64,000 bases of DNA from Neobacillus sp. WH10 (GCF_030123405.1 NZ_CP126110.1:2294001-2358000); one strand, 5' to 3'; shown: positions 41,823 to 51,100, counted from the first letter of the stretch. Notes: generated by a model not told the origin, from the sequence alone. Made by a program: numbers and translations.

Positions 41823-43250
41823 TCATTGTTTTTTTGATGTTTTTACGGATTCTTGAACCCGTTTTTTACGTCTTATTTGATCCTGGACAGCTTGGTATAA
41901 ACTTTGAAACCCGAGAATAGCTACCACGATTATTCCGCTTAATACGATCCCTACAGCAAAGTACTCGAAAGGATTATAATATTTAAAGTGAGACCAATTA
42001 ATTTTCCCCTCTAAATCATGTGTAAAAAGATTCATACTAAAGATTCCGCAAATTACCGTATATAGAGTTAATACTAGTAATACCAAGCTGTCTCTTTTCA
42101 TCATGTTGTTTTCATCATATTTAAACAAGCTATAAAGTATATCTTTTGTATTGCTATATAAATTGTCAATAGTAAAGCTTTTTCGTAAATGATTAAAAAG
42201 TTCTTGGCCTTCAGTTGATGCAGGATATTCAGCAAAAAAGTAGTTAGAAGTAAATGAGTTTATTGTATAAATTAACTTATCGACTTCTTTTTTATCTTGA
42301 CTGATATTTGTGACAGTAAAGTCGTCAGATATTTTCAAAAATACTAATTTATGAAATAGATTTATTAAAACAGCATAGTAAAATGGGCCGTAAAACTGTT
42401 TTATAAGAAAACTTAATTCAATTTCTTTTTCAATCGTAATACATGAAAAGGATTGGTCATCAATAAAATAGGATGTGGATGGGGCCCAGCGGTTATAACT
42501 ATAGTCATTTATATAATTAGAGATATATTCTAAGTTATTTGCACGAACATATGGGTTTCCAGCTGAATTTAACCCGCACAAGGTTCCTGTACGGTATACA
42601 TCAACAGTATCAATGAGTTCTTCACCACTTATTGAAAGCAAAGATTGGACATATATTTTTTGCCTAGTAAGAAATGTAACTGCCTCATTATTCAAATAGT
42701 TCGATAATTGAGGGACTAAAAAATCAAACAAAAAATCTATTATTAGAGGATAAACCTTTCCACTATATTCGATTTGAGATTTTTGAAGTTGTGGCTCATG
42801 GATTCGTAAACAATCGGCAAATTCTATTGTCTGTGATAATGGAAGGTTGTTAATTTCTGTTCTAATCGTTAAATAAACGAGGTCATAGGGACAAATAAAT
42901 AGATCGACAGAATGAATGTGAAATGGGATGCTAACATTCCTTGCTGTTAATAGGCTATTTATGTCAAGCTTCTTTGTATATCTTTGAAATCCATTTTGTT
43001 GTTCTGATGTCGGAAAAAGAATTTTATTTGTTAATGGAAGGAAAAATGCTTCTAAGTCATGGTGGGACACGTGATAACTACCATAATAGGCCTGTTCCAT
43101 TTGCACATCACTTAATTGGAATAGGGTAAAATCTTGCTCTTCTAAATAGTGGGACAAGTTTTGATCGGTACCTGCTTTTAATGAAAAAGGAATGATAAAT
43201 TGAAAAAGTGCTGTCGACACGTGCTTTTCTTTTAATTCGATGGGCTGCAT
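41823..43250 (-). CDS. Uncharacterised CorA-like membrane protein with SMN in place of GMN
   Basis: A 475-residue protein. The first 395 residues are soluble, and the only two helices lie near the C-terminus: SLVLLVLTLYTVICGIF ending in SMNLF, a 22-residue outer loop (THDLEGKINWSHFKYYNPFE), then FAVGIVLSGIIVVAILGF and a basic tail (RRKKRVQES). This is the CorA layout, with SMN exactly where CorA has GMN. The soluble part has no motif I recognise. ATG 43250 follows AAAGGATC. It lies immediately upstream of corA. CorA kinship is inference from topology and position. Confidence 0.6.
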   Translation of the reverse strand: MQPIELKEKHVSTALFQFIIPFSLKAGTDQNLSHYLEEQDFTLFQLSDVQMEQAYYGSYHVSHHDLEAFFLPLTNKILFPTSEQQNGFQRYTKKLDINSLLTARNVSIPFHIHSVDLFICPYDLVYLTIRTEINNLPLSQTIEFADCLRIHEPQLQKSQIEYSGKVYPLIIDFLFDFLVPQLSNYLNNEAVTFLTRQKIYVQSLLSISGEELIDTVDVYRTGTLCGLNSAGNPYVRANNLEYISNYINDYSYNRWAPSTSYFIDDQSFSCITIEKEIELSFLIKQFYGPFYYAVLINLFHKLVFLKISDDFTVTNISQDKKEVDKLIYTINSFTSNYFFAEYPASTEGQELFNHLRKSFTIDNLYSNTKDILYSLFKYDENNMMKRDSLVLLVLTLYTVICGIFSMNLFTHDLEGKINWSHFKYYNPFEYFAVGIVLSGIIVVAILGFQSLYQAVQDQIRRKKRVQESVKTSKKQ

Positions 43251-43357
43251 ACATTTTGATCCTTTCAAATAAAAAAGATTTCTAACAACAACTTTCCCAA
43301 TATGAAGGCAATTTAACCAGCGAAAATATCATTTTCAAAACACCGTTTAATAATAAA

Positions 43358-43384
43358 GAGGCATTCCAGGATGTGGAGTGCCTC
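43358..43384 (-). terminator. Intrinsic terminator of radical SAM gene
   Basis: On the minus strand GAGGCACTCC (43384-43375) pairs with GGAATGCCTC (43367-43358), followed by TTTATTATT. Confidence 0.75.
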
Positions 43385-43395
43385 AATCAAAAAAT

Positions 43396-44565
43396 TTAAA
43401 CAGTTGGTTCAGTTTCTTTATTGCGCATTGCCTGAGGAATATAAACGCAGAATGGCTCACTTTCTAAATAATCACCTGTTACGGCATACGTTCTTGAACG
43501 AGAGCCGCCGCAAATTTTGTTATATTCACAAACGCCGCATTTACCCTTATAGTTGTCAGGTTGTCTTAGCTCTTTAAAGACCTTAGAGTTACGATAAATT
43601 TCTGCAAGCGGGGTGTCACGGACGTTTCCACCGACTATTGGAAGTAGTCCGCTTGGCATAACGTCGCCAATATGGGAAACAAAGGCAAAGCCATTACCAT
43701 CGTTTACTCCTTTTGGTGCACGCTTTAAGCCGTCATGCATCGATGCGAAATCTGTTGTTATCGTATCCTCGTAATGAATTTCACCTTTATCGATTAAATG
43801 ATCACGTATTTTCTGTTGCAGTACCACGCGCCGATAATGCTGTGCTGCGGTGGTTTTGATGTCATATGGAGCTGTTTTACTTAATTCATATAACCAGCGG
43901 AAGACTTTTTCATGCTCTGCGGGTGTAATACAGGCATCTAGTTGTCCACGGCCTGTTGGAACAAGCAGGAAGATGTACCACATAACTGCACCAAGTTCAG
44001 CCACAAGCTTTGACATTTCTTCAAGGGAATCATAATTGTAGCGAGAAATAACCGTATTGATTTGCAGCGGCATTTCAAGTTCATTTAAGTATTTAATTTT
44101 TTCAAGTGTTAAATCAAAGGATCCAGGAGTTCCACGGAAATGGTCATGAATTTCCGGTGTTGGTCCGTCAAGACTGAAGCCCCAGCGGGATAGCCCGACT
44201 TCTTTTGCCTGTTTCATTTTCTCGATTGTTACATTTGGCGTAGCACTAGGAGTCATTGACACACGCATTCCTTTTTTAATTGCATAATCTGCAAGCTCGA
44301 AAAGGTCTTCTCTCATCATACAATCGCCGCCAGTGAAGACAAGCATTGGATTATCCATTTCATAGATTTGATCGATTAGATTAATACCTTCTTCGTGTGT
44401 AAGCTCTCGAGGGTCTGGTGTCAGTTGCGCATCTGCCCGGCAGTGAACACACTTCAGTTGGCATGCTCTTGTTACCTCCCAAATGACAATGAATGGATTA
44501 ATGTCATAATCTATTCCCTTTCCCGCTCCATGTGGATGTCCTTTACTTATACCATGCATCTTCAT
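43396..44565 (-). CDS. Radical SAM/SPASM-domain protein (TIGR04053-like)
   Basis: A 389-residue iron-sulfur enzyme. The radical SAM cluster motif is VTRACQLKCVHCRADA (C-x3-C-x2-C) near residue 35, with the GGD SAM-binding element (VFTGGDCMMRED) after it. The C-terminus has a SPASM-type auxiliary-cluster set (CGVCEYNKICGGSRSRTYAVTG...PFC). The relatives are the TIGR04053 family and heme d1/AhbD-like proteins. The N-terminus is rich in His and Gly (MHGISKGHPHGAGKG). No precursor peptide or heme gene adjoins it, so the substrate is unknown. The exact start among several nearby ATG/TTG codons is uncertain. Confidence 0.85.
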   Translation of the reverse strand: MKMHGISKGHPHGAGKGIDYDINPFIVIWEVTRACQLKCVHCRADAQLTPDPRELTHEEGINLIDQIYEMDNPMLVFTGGDCMMREDLFELADYAIKKGMRVSMTPSATPNVTIEKMKQAKEVGLSRWGFSLDGPTPEIHDHFRGTPGSFDLTLEKIKYLNELEMPLQINTVISRYNYDSLEEMSKLVAELGAVMWYIFLLVPTGRGQLDACITPAEHEKVFRWLYELSKTAPYDIKTTAAQHYRRVVLQQKIRDHLIDKGEIHYEDTITTDFASMHDGLKRAPKGVNDGNGFAFVSHIGDVMPSGLLPIVGGNVRDTPLAEIYRNSKVFKELRQPDNYKGKCGVCEYNKICGGSRSRTYAVTGDYLESEPFCVYIPQAMRNKETEPTV

Positions 44566-44845
44566 CACCAAATTCTTTGTTTATTTTTTAACCATTAAAA
44601 TTGTTTCTATAGGTTAATTATAATTTTGTCCTCATGATGTGGATGGATGGTTTGTTACAATATTTCTACATTCCATTAAAGATATGACAATTTCCTATTG
44701 GATATCAAATGATTTAGCAAGCATTTCTATTCATGAAAAATCAGAAAATTAATACTTTAAGAAATGAAATTTAAGTTTTATACTAAGTAAAGTAACTTCT
44801 TTTCTCTTACACTACCATTTGGCTGCCATATGAAAGGAGCAGCAG

Positions 44846-45475
44846 ATGATTAAACGAATCATAAGTTTATGTATCCTACTTTTTATCATTTCCATTGGTT
44901 TCCTACAAAAGGATGAATTGCTTCACCTTGTCAAATTAGGAGGAACGGTATCACTCTTTATCAGTATACTGCTAGTAGCCATTTGTGTTTTTTTTCCTGT
45001 CATTCCCTTTCCCGTTTTGGCGGGGGTTATTGGAGCAGTATTTGGTGCCGCAGAAGGAGTATTTATTTCTTTAGCAGGAGCAATGGTCGGAACAATGGGA
45101 TTCTTCATTTTAAGCAGATATGGCTTTCGGGATTTGGCTGAAGAAAACTTAACCAAATACCCAAAGGTTAGGGAATATGAGCATTTTCTAAATCGAAACT
45201 CTTTTGTTGCGATTCTCACTTGCCGTTTAATTCCCATTATTCCGGCACCGGTTGTAAATATCATTTGCGGTTTAAGCCATGTTAAATGGATTACCTTTTT
45301 GATCGCATCGACATTAGGGAAAATCCCCAATATTCTAATATTGTCTTACGCAGGGTCTATATTTAGTAACAATAAGCTTTATTCCTTTGGAATTTATGGC
45401 TGTTATTTGGTAATCATTTTCTTGATAAATTTTGCAATCATTTATCGGAGAACGTCGCAAAAGTCTCTTGATTAA
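44846..45475 (+). CDS. TVP38/TMEM64 (VTT-domain) membrane protein
   Basis: A 209-residue polytopic membrane protein of the VTT/SNARE-associated (DedA-like) superfamily. Conserved features: PVIPFPVLAGVIGAVFGAAEGVFISLAGAMVGTMGFFILSRYGFRD in the first half and LTCRLIPIIPAPVVNIICGLSHVKW, then TLGKIPNILILSYAG. These are the re-entrant G-x-x-x-G and R-x-x-P segments of the family. Members act in lipid scrambling or envelope homeostasis; the role here is not established. The ribosome binding site is AAAGGAG. Another, DedA-type, member lies at 60369. Confidence 0.88.
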   Translation: MIKRIISLCILLFIISIGFLQKDELLHLVKLGGTVSLFISILLVAICVFFPVIPFPVLAGVIGAVFGAAEGVFISLAGAMVGTMGFFILSRYGFRDLAEENLTKYPKVREYEHFLNRNSFVAILTCRLIPIIPAPVVNIICGLSHVKWITFLIASTLGKIPNILILSYAGSIFSNNKLYSFGIYGCYLVIIFLINFAIIYRRTSQKSLD

Positions 45476-45822
45476 AGAGCTTTTTGGACATTCAAATCGT
45501 TTTGTTTTTCTACAATGATGATTTCTTTAAAAAAGCTTTTTAAGATGAGCCATTTTGCGGGATAAGTGTAAATAAAATCCTCTAGTGTTTGAAGTGAGAA
45601 ATAAATAAAACAGTCAAACCCGCTTTTCACTTTTTTTAAATCGTATAAAAGTGCATGGGGAATGGTGTAATAGTCATTTAATTGGTAAGGGTTAAGTCTT
45701 ACAATTTGAATGTTTTGGTTGGACAGATAGTTTTTTATCGATTGTTCCTGTAGTGAAATACTATCTTCCTTCGAGAGTCCATTTAAACTGATGCGATCAT
45801 TAATATAATATATTCCCTTCAT
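45472..45822 (-). CDS. Small protein resembling a serine-recombinase catalytic domain
   Basis: A 116-residue protein, convergent with and overlapping the VTT gene by 4 nt. The pattern GIYYINDRISLNGLSKEDSISLQEQSIKNYLSNQNIQIV recalls the resolvase N-terminus (IY.RVS....SLE.Q...i..y...n.i.iv), and LYDLKKVKSGFDCFIYFSLQTLEDF recalls its LL.dik.gk.D.vvv..ldRlsR segment. The catalytic arginines are mostly not conserved and no DNA-binding domain follows, so it would be inactive as a recombinase. ATG 45822 follows AGAGGGTG. The homology is inferred by eye. Confidence 0.5.
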   Translation of the reverse strand: MKGIYYINDRISLNGLSKEDSISLQEQSIKNYLSNQNIQIVRLNPYQLNDYYTIPHALLYDLKKVKSGFDCFIYFSLQTLEDFIYTYPAKWLILKSFFKEIIIVEKQNDLNVQKAL

Positions 45823-45926
45823 TTCATTACACCCTCTCAAATAACGTAATTTTTATTGTTATTGACAGTGTTTTAAAGAAGTATACTCAGCTTAAAAAAA
45901 GGTCTTGGAAATAAATAATAATAATT

Positions 45927-46091
45927 ATGATCGTATGTATCCTTGTCTCATGGATGTGGTTTTTTGCTCTTTCTCTTGCTGGGAGATTTATTGGGAAGCT
46001 TTATCGATCTGGAAGAGTTATTCTTTATCAAAATAAAATATCCGCATTAATTATGTGGGGAACTGCCTTTTATCTTGTTTTTTCACTTTAA
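45927..46091 (+). pseudogene. C-terminal remnant of a LysE-type amino-acid exporter
   Basis: A 54-residue frame (ATG 45927, TAA 46089-46091) reading SWMWFFALSLAGRFIGKLY, then QNKISALIMWGTAFYLVFSL. This matches only the last two helices of LysE/RhtB exporters (family pattern: ...W...la...g....R....in+isg.ili.fG.yll). No N-terminal 150 residues can be found upstream in any frame and there is no ribosome binding site, so this is a decayed gene end. It sits in the 400-base gap between a resolvase-like gene and an MFS gene. Confidence 0.6.
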
Positions 46092-46103
46092 CAAAAAAAA
46101 TTA

Positions 46104-46121
46104 CCCGGCAATTTTGCCGGG
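46104..46121 (-). terminator. Intrinsic terminator of MFS gene
   Basis: CCCGGC (46104-46109) pairs with GCCGGG (46116-46121); on the minus strand it is followed by TAATTTTTTTT. It lies about 120 nt beyond the MFS stop. Confidence 0.65.
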
Positions 46122-46239
46122 CATTTTCCAAATCTATATTAAAAGGGGGCGGAGGTTAAAGGTTCTTCGTGAACCTGTTTTTATAATAACGGATAAATAT
46201 GAACAAAATATGAAGGAAAGATTAATAGTTTGAGAAAGG

Positions 46240-47610
46240 TTAAGTATTCTTCAACTTCTCTAATTTCATCCTTCCCCGTGAAAACCACAAGCTCATAAAA
46301 AAACTGATGATTCCAGTTATGATTAAAACTCCGCCAATGATTTTCATGTTATTCGCAGAAATCTCAGCTCCAAATATTAATCCTAAAATAATAGAGGATA
46401 AAATGGAGCCTAAATATCTGCAAGTTTGAAACAACCCTGAGGTTGTTCCTATAATTTCCTTAGGACTTTCCTTCAACATGGCGACTTGAAGAACAACATT
46501 TCCGATTCCATAGCTTAATCCCAAAATCGATAATATGATTCCTATTACTAAATAAGAAGCATCTACAAAAAACAAGGTAAAAATCAGTGCCCCAATGATT
46601 GAGATAAACGAGCCGATCATAATTGGCTGATATACACCAGCTCGGTCAATCCATTTTCCTGAAATGGATGAAATAATAATACTGATTCCTGACATAAATA
46701 GCATTAATAAACCGCTTTGTTCTACACTTAAACCCAACACCTCTTGAAAGTAGCTCGGGAGACCGAAAAATAAACAATAAAAAAAGATGTTTAAAAAGAT
46801 AAACTGGACATATACCATTGAAAGCTTTGAATGTGATTTAAAAATACGAATATCGATAAACGGCTCTTTTACTCTCAATTCCCTCCAGGCAAAAAGGGCG
46901 AAAAGAAGTATCCCCACCATACCGGAAAGATAATTTGCATTAGCTTCAAACGATAATAGAAATGATAAAAAGAAGACCATTCCTCCGGCAAAAAAAATAA
47001 TGCCAAGAAAATCAAGGTTGAAAAACAATTCTTTCCTATGAGCTATATCCTGTTTAACATCCTTTGGAAATATATACAAACCTAGCAGAAAACTGATGAT
47101 AATAAACGGGATATTCACCCAAAATATAGCCGGCCAGCCTCCATAAACAATGGAGAAACCACCAATTGTTGGTCCAAGTGCCACCATTGCAGAGGCAAAA
47201 ATCGAGAGGACAGCCAGTGCAGAAGCTTGCAGGTCTTTTATATTGTCGCGAATTAATGCCATTCCCGATGGATAGATAGCACTGCTGCCAATTGATTGAA
47301 TCATTCTCATCACAAGTAACATAAGAAATGTTGAAGAAAGGGGTGCACCAAACGCGGAAAGGGCAACAAGCACAAGACCGAACAAAAAGGTTTTTTTTCG
47401 TCCGAAAATATCAGCAATCTTTCCTGTTACCGGCTGTGCTACGGCACTAGCTAAATAAAAGCTGGAAATCAACCAGGAAACGGTTGTAAAGGAGAGCTGA
47501 AAATCCTTTTGAATACTATGTAATGCCAGGGCAATCATCGAAGAGTTAAGAGGATTTAACATCGTACCGGAAGCAACTGCAGTTAAAAACAATGCTCGAT
47601 TTTTTTTCAT
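46240..47610 (-). CDS. MFS drug-type exporter (DHA2/EmrB-like)
   Basis: A 456-residue major facilitator with about 14 helices. Family markers are the early LNPLNSSMIALALHSIQKDF (motif D1-like), GKIADIFGRKKTFLFGLVLVALSA (motif A), MRMIQSIGSSAIYPSGMALIRD (motif B) and the antiporter motif C region ALGPTIGGFSIVYGGWPAIFWVNIPF. The ATG at 47610 follows AAAAAGGATG. The substrate is unknown. It is transcribed alone and no regulator gene adjoins it. Confidence 0.9.
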   Translation of the reverse strand: MKKNRALFLTAVASGTMLNPLNSSMIALALHSIQKDFQLSFTTVSWLISSFYLASAVAQPVTGKIADIFGRKKTFLFGLVLVALSAFGAPLSSTFLMLLVMRMIQSIGSSAIYPSGMALIRDNIKDLQASALAVLSIFASAMVALGPTIGGFSIVYGGWPAIFWVNIPFIIISFLLGLYIFPKDVKQDIAHRKELFFNLDFLGIIFFAGGMVFFLSFLLSFEANANYLSGMVGILLFALFAWRELRVKEPFIDIRIFKSHSKLSMVYVQFIFLNIFFYCLFFGLPSYFQEVLGLSVEQSGLLMLFMSGISIIISSISGKWIDRAGVYQPIMIGSFISIIGALIFTLFFVDASYLVIGIILSILGLSYGIGNVVLQVAMLKESPKEIIGTTSGLFQTCRYLGSILSSIILGLIFGAEISANNMKIIGGVLIITGIISFFMSLWFSRGRMKLEKLKNT

Positions 47611-47760
47611 GAGTAACATCCTTTTTGATAACATTAGATATAACTAAGTGTTCCCCAACAATAAAAATCTAGTATTTTAGGAATAAATTCGAATGGATAA
47701 TGAGATATAAAATTGAAGTTATACTTAAAGGAACTAGTTTTTGGAGGCATAACGGACAAA

Positions 47761-47784
47761 AAAAGCTATCTTTGGATAGCTTTT
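47761..47784 (-). terminator. Intrinsic terminator of cotA
   Basis: AAAAGCTATC (47761-47770) pairs with GATAGCTTTT (47775-47784); on the minus strand more T residues follow. Confidence 0.75.
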
Positions 47785-47800
47785 ATATTCTTAGAGTGCA

Positions 47801-49342
47801 TTATTGTGTCGGAAGTATTCTATAGGGCCGCATCATTTCATAATCCTCATGTTCTAGCATATGGCAATGCCAAACATATTGACCGGTATTTGGGAAAAAC
47901 GGGATGATGACGCTAGTAATATGACCTGGCGGACACCTGACTGTATCCTTCCATCCACGCTCACATGGCTCTGGACGAAGCCTCGGCCCCGAGAATCTCA
48001 CTTGCTTTGTTTTTTTATAATAATCTACATCGAAGGCCTGCCTTTTAAGAATTTGAAATTGAACAAGGTGAACGTGGATGGGATGGTCGTCGTCATTCGT
48101 GTTGATAAAATTCCATATTTCAATTGAGCCAAGACGAGGATTCTCTGAAATAGGATCATCCCACCTTTTCTTATCTAGCAGAAATAGCGACCTTCCATAT
48201 TGATCCTTTTCCTCGCTTAATTCGAGAAATCTTTGCATATGGGCAGAATTTGGCTGCAGCCACTTTATGGGGCCCATATAGAAAGGGATTGTGCTCGTAT
48301 CAATTCCTGAAAGCGGCTGCGTTACGCGAAACTCCATAACGATACCTGTGGTTTCGGGGTTAACTGGATCACCAATCGGAAAGTGTGTCGGTGCATTATT
48401 TTTCAAAATTATTGATTTACCTACCATATTCGAGAAATCAATGATGACATCGAGTCGTTCAGCTGGTGCGAGCAATAAAGATTTTACTCCAATTGGTCGC
48501 TCCAGAAACCCGCTTTCCGTGCCGATTTGAAAAAATAGTTGACCTGAATCCAGGGTTAGTCGAAAAAAGCGGGCATTTGCTGCATTTAAGATGCGAAATC
48601 GATATTTTCGGGGTTCTACCTCATGATAGGGCCATATCTTCCCATTTACAACTATCGTATTGCCGAAAAAGGAAGGGATAATCGAAGGATAAATGGAGGA
48701 AGTATTGTTTTCCGGCTGTACTGGATAAGACAATGAGCCATCCTCATGAAAGGTACGATCTTGAAGCAATAATGGAACCTCAAATGGTCCACTAGGAAGA
48801 TTCAATAAATGTTCATGCCGGTCTCTGATTAAATAAAATCCGGCAAGGCCTGCATAAATATTCAATCGCGTCAGCCCGATCGCGTGGTCGTGGTACCAGA
48901 GTGTCCGTGCAGTTTGCTGATTAGCATATTCATAAATTTCTTTTTGAAAATAAGGACCCTTTTCAGTAAATCCTTTCGTGAACCATGCATCCGGGTACCC
49001 ATCACTCGCTGGCTCTGTTCTCCCTCCATGTAGATGGACAACAGTCCGGACATCCGGTTTCTCCTTCTCAGCGCCATGAACCGTATGATCAATCGGCAAT
49101 AAATGATTGTCAGGTAGTTCATTCTTCCATTTTACAAATAGTCTTTCACCTGAATTTACCTCAATGGTTGGTCCCGGGTAAATTCCCTCATATCCCCATA
49201 GCATTGTTGCGAGTAAATCGCTATGGAGTGATTGCTTCGATTCCTTCATGCTTACTTCATAATACGTATAATCATCCGATTTCCACTTTGGTTTTAATAC
49301 AGGAGGAATCGGAAGCAGATCTTTAAATTTTCCCAGCTTCAT
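47801..49342 (-). CDS. cotA: Spore-coat-type multicopper oxidase (laccase) CotA
   Basis: A 513-residue laccase, the same length as B. subtilis CotA. All four copper-binding motifs are present: VVHLHGGR near residue 104, LWYHDHAIG near 150, DHPIHVHLVQF near 417 and WHCHMLEHEDYEMMRPY near 493, including the Cys of the type 1 site and its axial Met. CotA oxidises phenols and bilirubin and makes brown pigment in the outer spore coat. No signal peptide is present, as in CotA. The ribosome binding site is AAGGAG. Its presence argues for a spore former; I saw no clear SigK promoter. Confidence 0.93.
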   Translation of the reverse strand: MKLGKFKDLLPIPPVLKPKWKSDDYTYYEVSMKESKQSLHSDLLATMLWGYEGIYPGPTIEVNSGERLFVKWKNELPDNHLLPIDHTVHGAEKEKPDVRTVVHLHGGRTEPASDGYPDAWFTKGFTEKGPYFQKEIYEYANQQTARTLWYHDHAIGLTRLNIYAGLAGFYLIRDRHEHLLNLPSGPFEVPLLLQDRTFHEDGSLSYPVQPENNTSSIYPSIIPSFFGNTIVVNGKIWPYHEVEPRKYRFRILNAANARFFRLTLDSGQLFFQIGTESGFLERPIGVKSLLLAPAERLDVIIDFSNMVGKSIILKNNAPTHFPIGDPVNPETTGIVMEFRVTQPLSGIDTSTIPFYMGPIKWLQPNSAHMQRFLELSEEKDQYGRSLFLLDKKRWDDPISENPRLGSIEIWNFINTNDDDHPIHVHLVQFQILKRQAFDVDYYKKTKQVRFSGPRLRPEPCERGWKDTVRCPPGHITSVIIPFFPNTGQYVWHCHMLEHEDYEMMRPYRILPTQ

Positions 49343-49474
49343 GTGTAGCTCTCCTTCATGCGATTGTTACTAATTCATATGAAAGCAGCTAGAGAAAAAT
49401 TAATCATTCTAGGAATAGCATAGGTCTTAATATAAATAAGATAGAAATTCATGTGTCAGAAGTGGGGGAAAAGT

Positions 49475-50488
49475 TTGGAGGATATATATCAAATTTTAGA
49501 TGTCCTTGATCAGCCTGAGGCTTGTGTTTTAGCGACGATCGTTCGTGTAAAGGGTTCTGCATATAAAAAAGAAGGTTCTTCTATGCTTTTTTTGGCGGAT
49601 GGTACACAAATCGGCATGTTAACAGCAGGTTGCTTGGAAACAGACCTTGCTATTCAAGTAAAGGAAGTTTTTGAGAAACAAAAGGCCATTATAGTGCAAT
49701 ATGAATTGTTTGATGAGGACGATTTAAGCTGGGGACAAGGTGCAGGCTGTAATGGCACCATTGATATATTATTCGAGCCAGTAACGGAAAAAGTAAAAGA
49801 GCATTTTCAAATTGTTAGAACACTTCTAAATTATCAAAAGCCGGTCATTGCATTAAAAAAGCTGGATGTACTGGGGGAATATGTTTTTATTGAGGAGGAA
49901 GGTGATCCGTTTGGAAACTGGTCAGGACCGATTCCGGTAATTGAGTTCACCACGAAAATCGGTGTTATGTCAGGGGTTCCAACTGTTTTTCAGCAAACGT
50001 ATCAACCAAAGCCAAGGCTTATCGTATTTGGAGCAGGACCAGATGCAATCCCGCTTGTATCTTTTGCAGCAGATATAGGTTTTTCAGTGGTGGTCTGTGA
50101 TTGGCGGGAAACTTTTTGCCAGAAAAAAAACTTCCCGCGGGCAGAAGAGCTGTTAGTGGGCTTCCCATCTAATCTTTTAAAACAAATCTCTTTTTCACCT
50201 TTTGATTTTGTTGTTGTGATGACACACCATTTTCAGAGAGATCAAGAAATAGTAATGAAGGTACTAAATCAAAATATAAAGTACTTAGGGGTATTAGGTC
50301 CGAGGGAGAGAACAAATAGACTGTTAAAAGGTGATGATGTTCCAATTCAGATCCACTCTCCAATAGGTGCTGCGATTGGAGCAAAAGGACCCGTTGAAAT
50401 CGCAGTAAGTATAGTTGCTGAAATGATTGAAGTATGGAGAAAACCTGCATATGAACGAGTGGACCATTTATGGACCATACCGGATTAG
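49475..50488 (+). CDS. XdhC/CoxI-family molybdenum-cofactor maturation protein (PucA-like)
   Basis: A 337-residue XdhC-type protein that sulfurates or inserts molybdenum cofactor into xanthine-dehydrogenase-type enzymes. N-terminal part: ATIVRVKGSAYKKEGSSMLFLADGTQIGMLTAGCLETDLA. The Rossmann part: RLIVFGAGPDAIPLVSFAADIGFSVVVCDWRE, then YLGVLGPRERTNRLL and IGAAIGAKGPVEIAVSIVAEMI. Start TTG 49475 lies 6 nt after GGGGGAA. It is the first gene of the operon and overlaps the pucB-like gene by 19 nt. Confidence 0.9.
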   Translation: MEDIYQILDVLDQPEACVLATIVRVKGSAYKKEGSSMLFLADGTQIGMLTAGCLETDLAIQVKEVFEKQKAIIVQYELFDEDDLSWGQGAGCNGTIDILFEPVTEKVKEHFQIVRTLLNYQKPVIALKKLDVLGEYVFIEEEGDPFGNWSGPIPVIEFTTKIGVMSGVPTVFQQTYQPKPRLIVFGAGPDAIPLVSFAADIGFSVVVCDWRETFCQKKNFPRAEELLVGFPSNLLKQISFSPFDFVVVMTHHFQRDQEIVMKVLNQNIKYLGVLGPRERTNRLLKGDDVPIQIHSPIGAAIGAKGPVEIAVSIVAEMIEVWRKPAYERVDHLWTIPD

Positions 50489-51084
50489 TGGGGGTCTATC
50501 TTGCCGCAGGCAAGAGCAGCAGAATGGGCAGTAATAAGTTGAATTTACCGCTTGGGAATCAGTTTTTGGGAGGCATAGCGCTTCGAGCGGCGCTGGAATC
50601 GAAGCTTGACGTTACCTTCGCCGTCACTCGACAGGGAGATCGCTTCTTTGGTTAGCTCCTTTTGCAAAAGATAAAGGTTTGAGAATTCTAGAATGCAAGG
50701 ATGCAGACAATGGCCAGATGCTTTGCTAAAAGCGGGGGTAAAAGCTGCGCAAGAATATGGAGGAGAAGGGGTTGTCGTTTTGCTTGCAGATCAGCCGTTT
50801 GTGACAACGGGAATGATTAATCGGTTAATTGATGAATTCCAAGGGTCCGAGGATTTTATTTCCTATTTGCATAATGGAGTGATGACCCCCCCCCCGTTCT
50901 TCTACCTAGAAGTCTTTTTTCAAGAATTATGAAATTATCTGAGGACCGAGGGGCAAGGAGTTTGCTTCGCGATGATTGTGAGAATCGTAGGAAACGAATA
51001 GAAATGGATAAGAGTGTTTATTTTTTTGATGTTGATACGATTGAAGATTACCATTTCCTATTGAACAATGGACCATTCCTATAG
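50470..51084 (+). pseudogene. PucB/MobA-like nucleotidyltransferase, broken by three frameshifts
   Basis: The remains of a molybdopterin cytidylyl/guanylyltransferase-type gene. Frame 1 (from 50470) gives VYLAAGKSSRMGSNKLNLPLG, the NTP-binding loop, to about 50648. The reading then continues in the next frame as WLAPFAKDKGLRILECKDAD, shifts again near 50715 to LLKAGVKAAQEYGGEG and VVVLLADQPFVTTGMINRLID, and shifts a third time at a run of ten C (50886-50895) to PVLLPRSLFSRI...FFDVDTIEDYHFL, ending at 51084. Each switch is equivalent to one missing base, so the original frame is restored. Either the gene is decaying or these are sequencing errors. Confidence 0.85.
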
Positions 51085-51100
51085 ATTAGGAGGAATGTAT

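Noticed and set aside
47713..47907. Plus-strand reading frame beginning at 47713
   Set aside because: It covers the cotA terminator and the antisense of the cotA 3' end and has no family features.
49343..49420. SigK sporulation promoter for cotA
   Set aside because: A CATATGAAT segment is near the -10 consensus CATAnnnTA but does not match it, and no convincing -35 was found.
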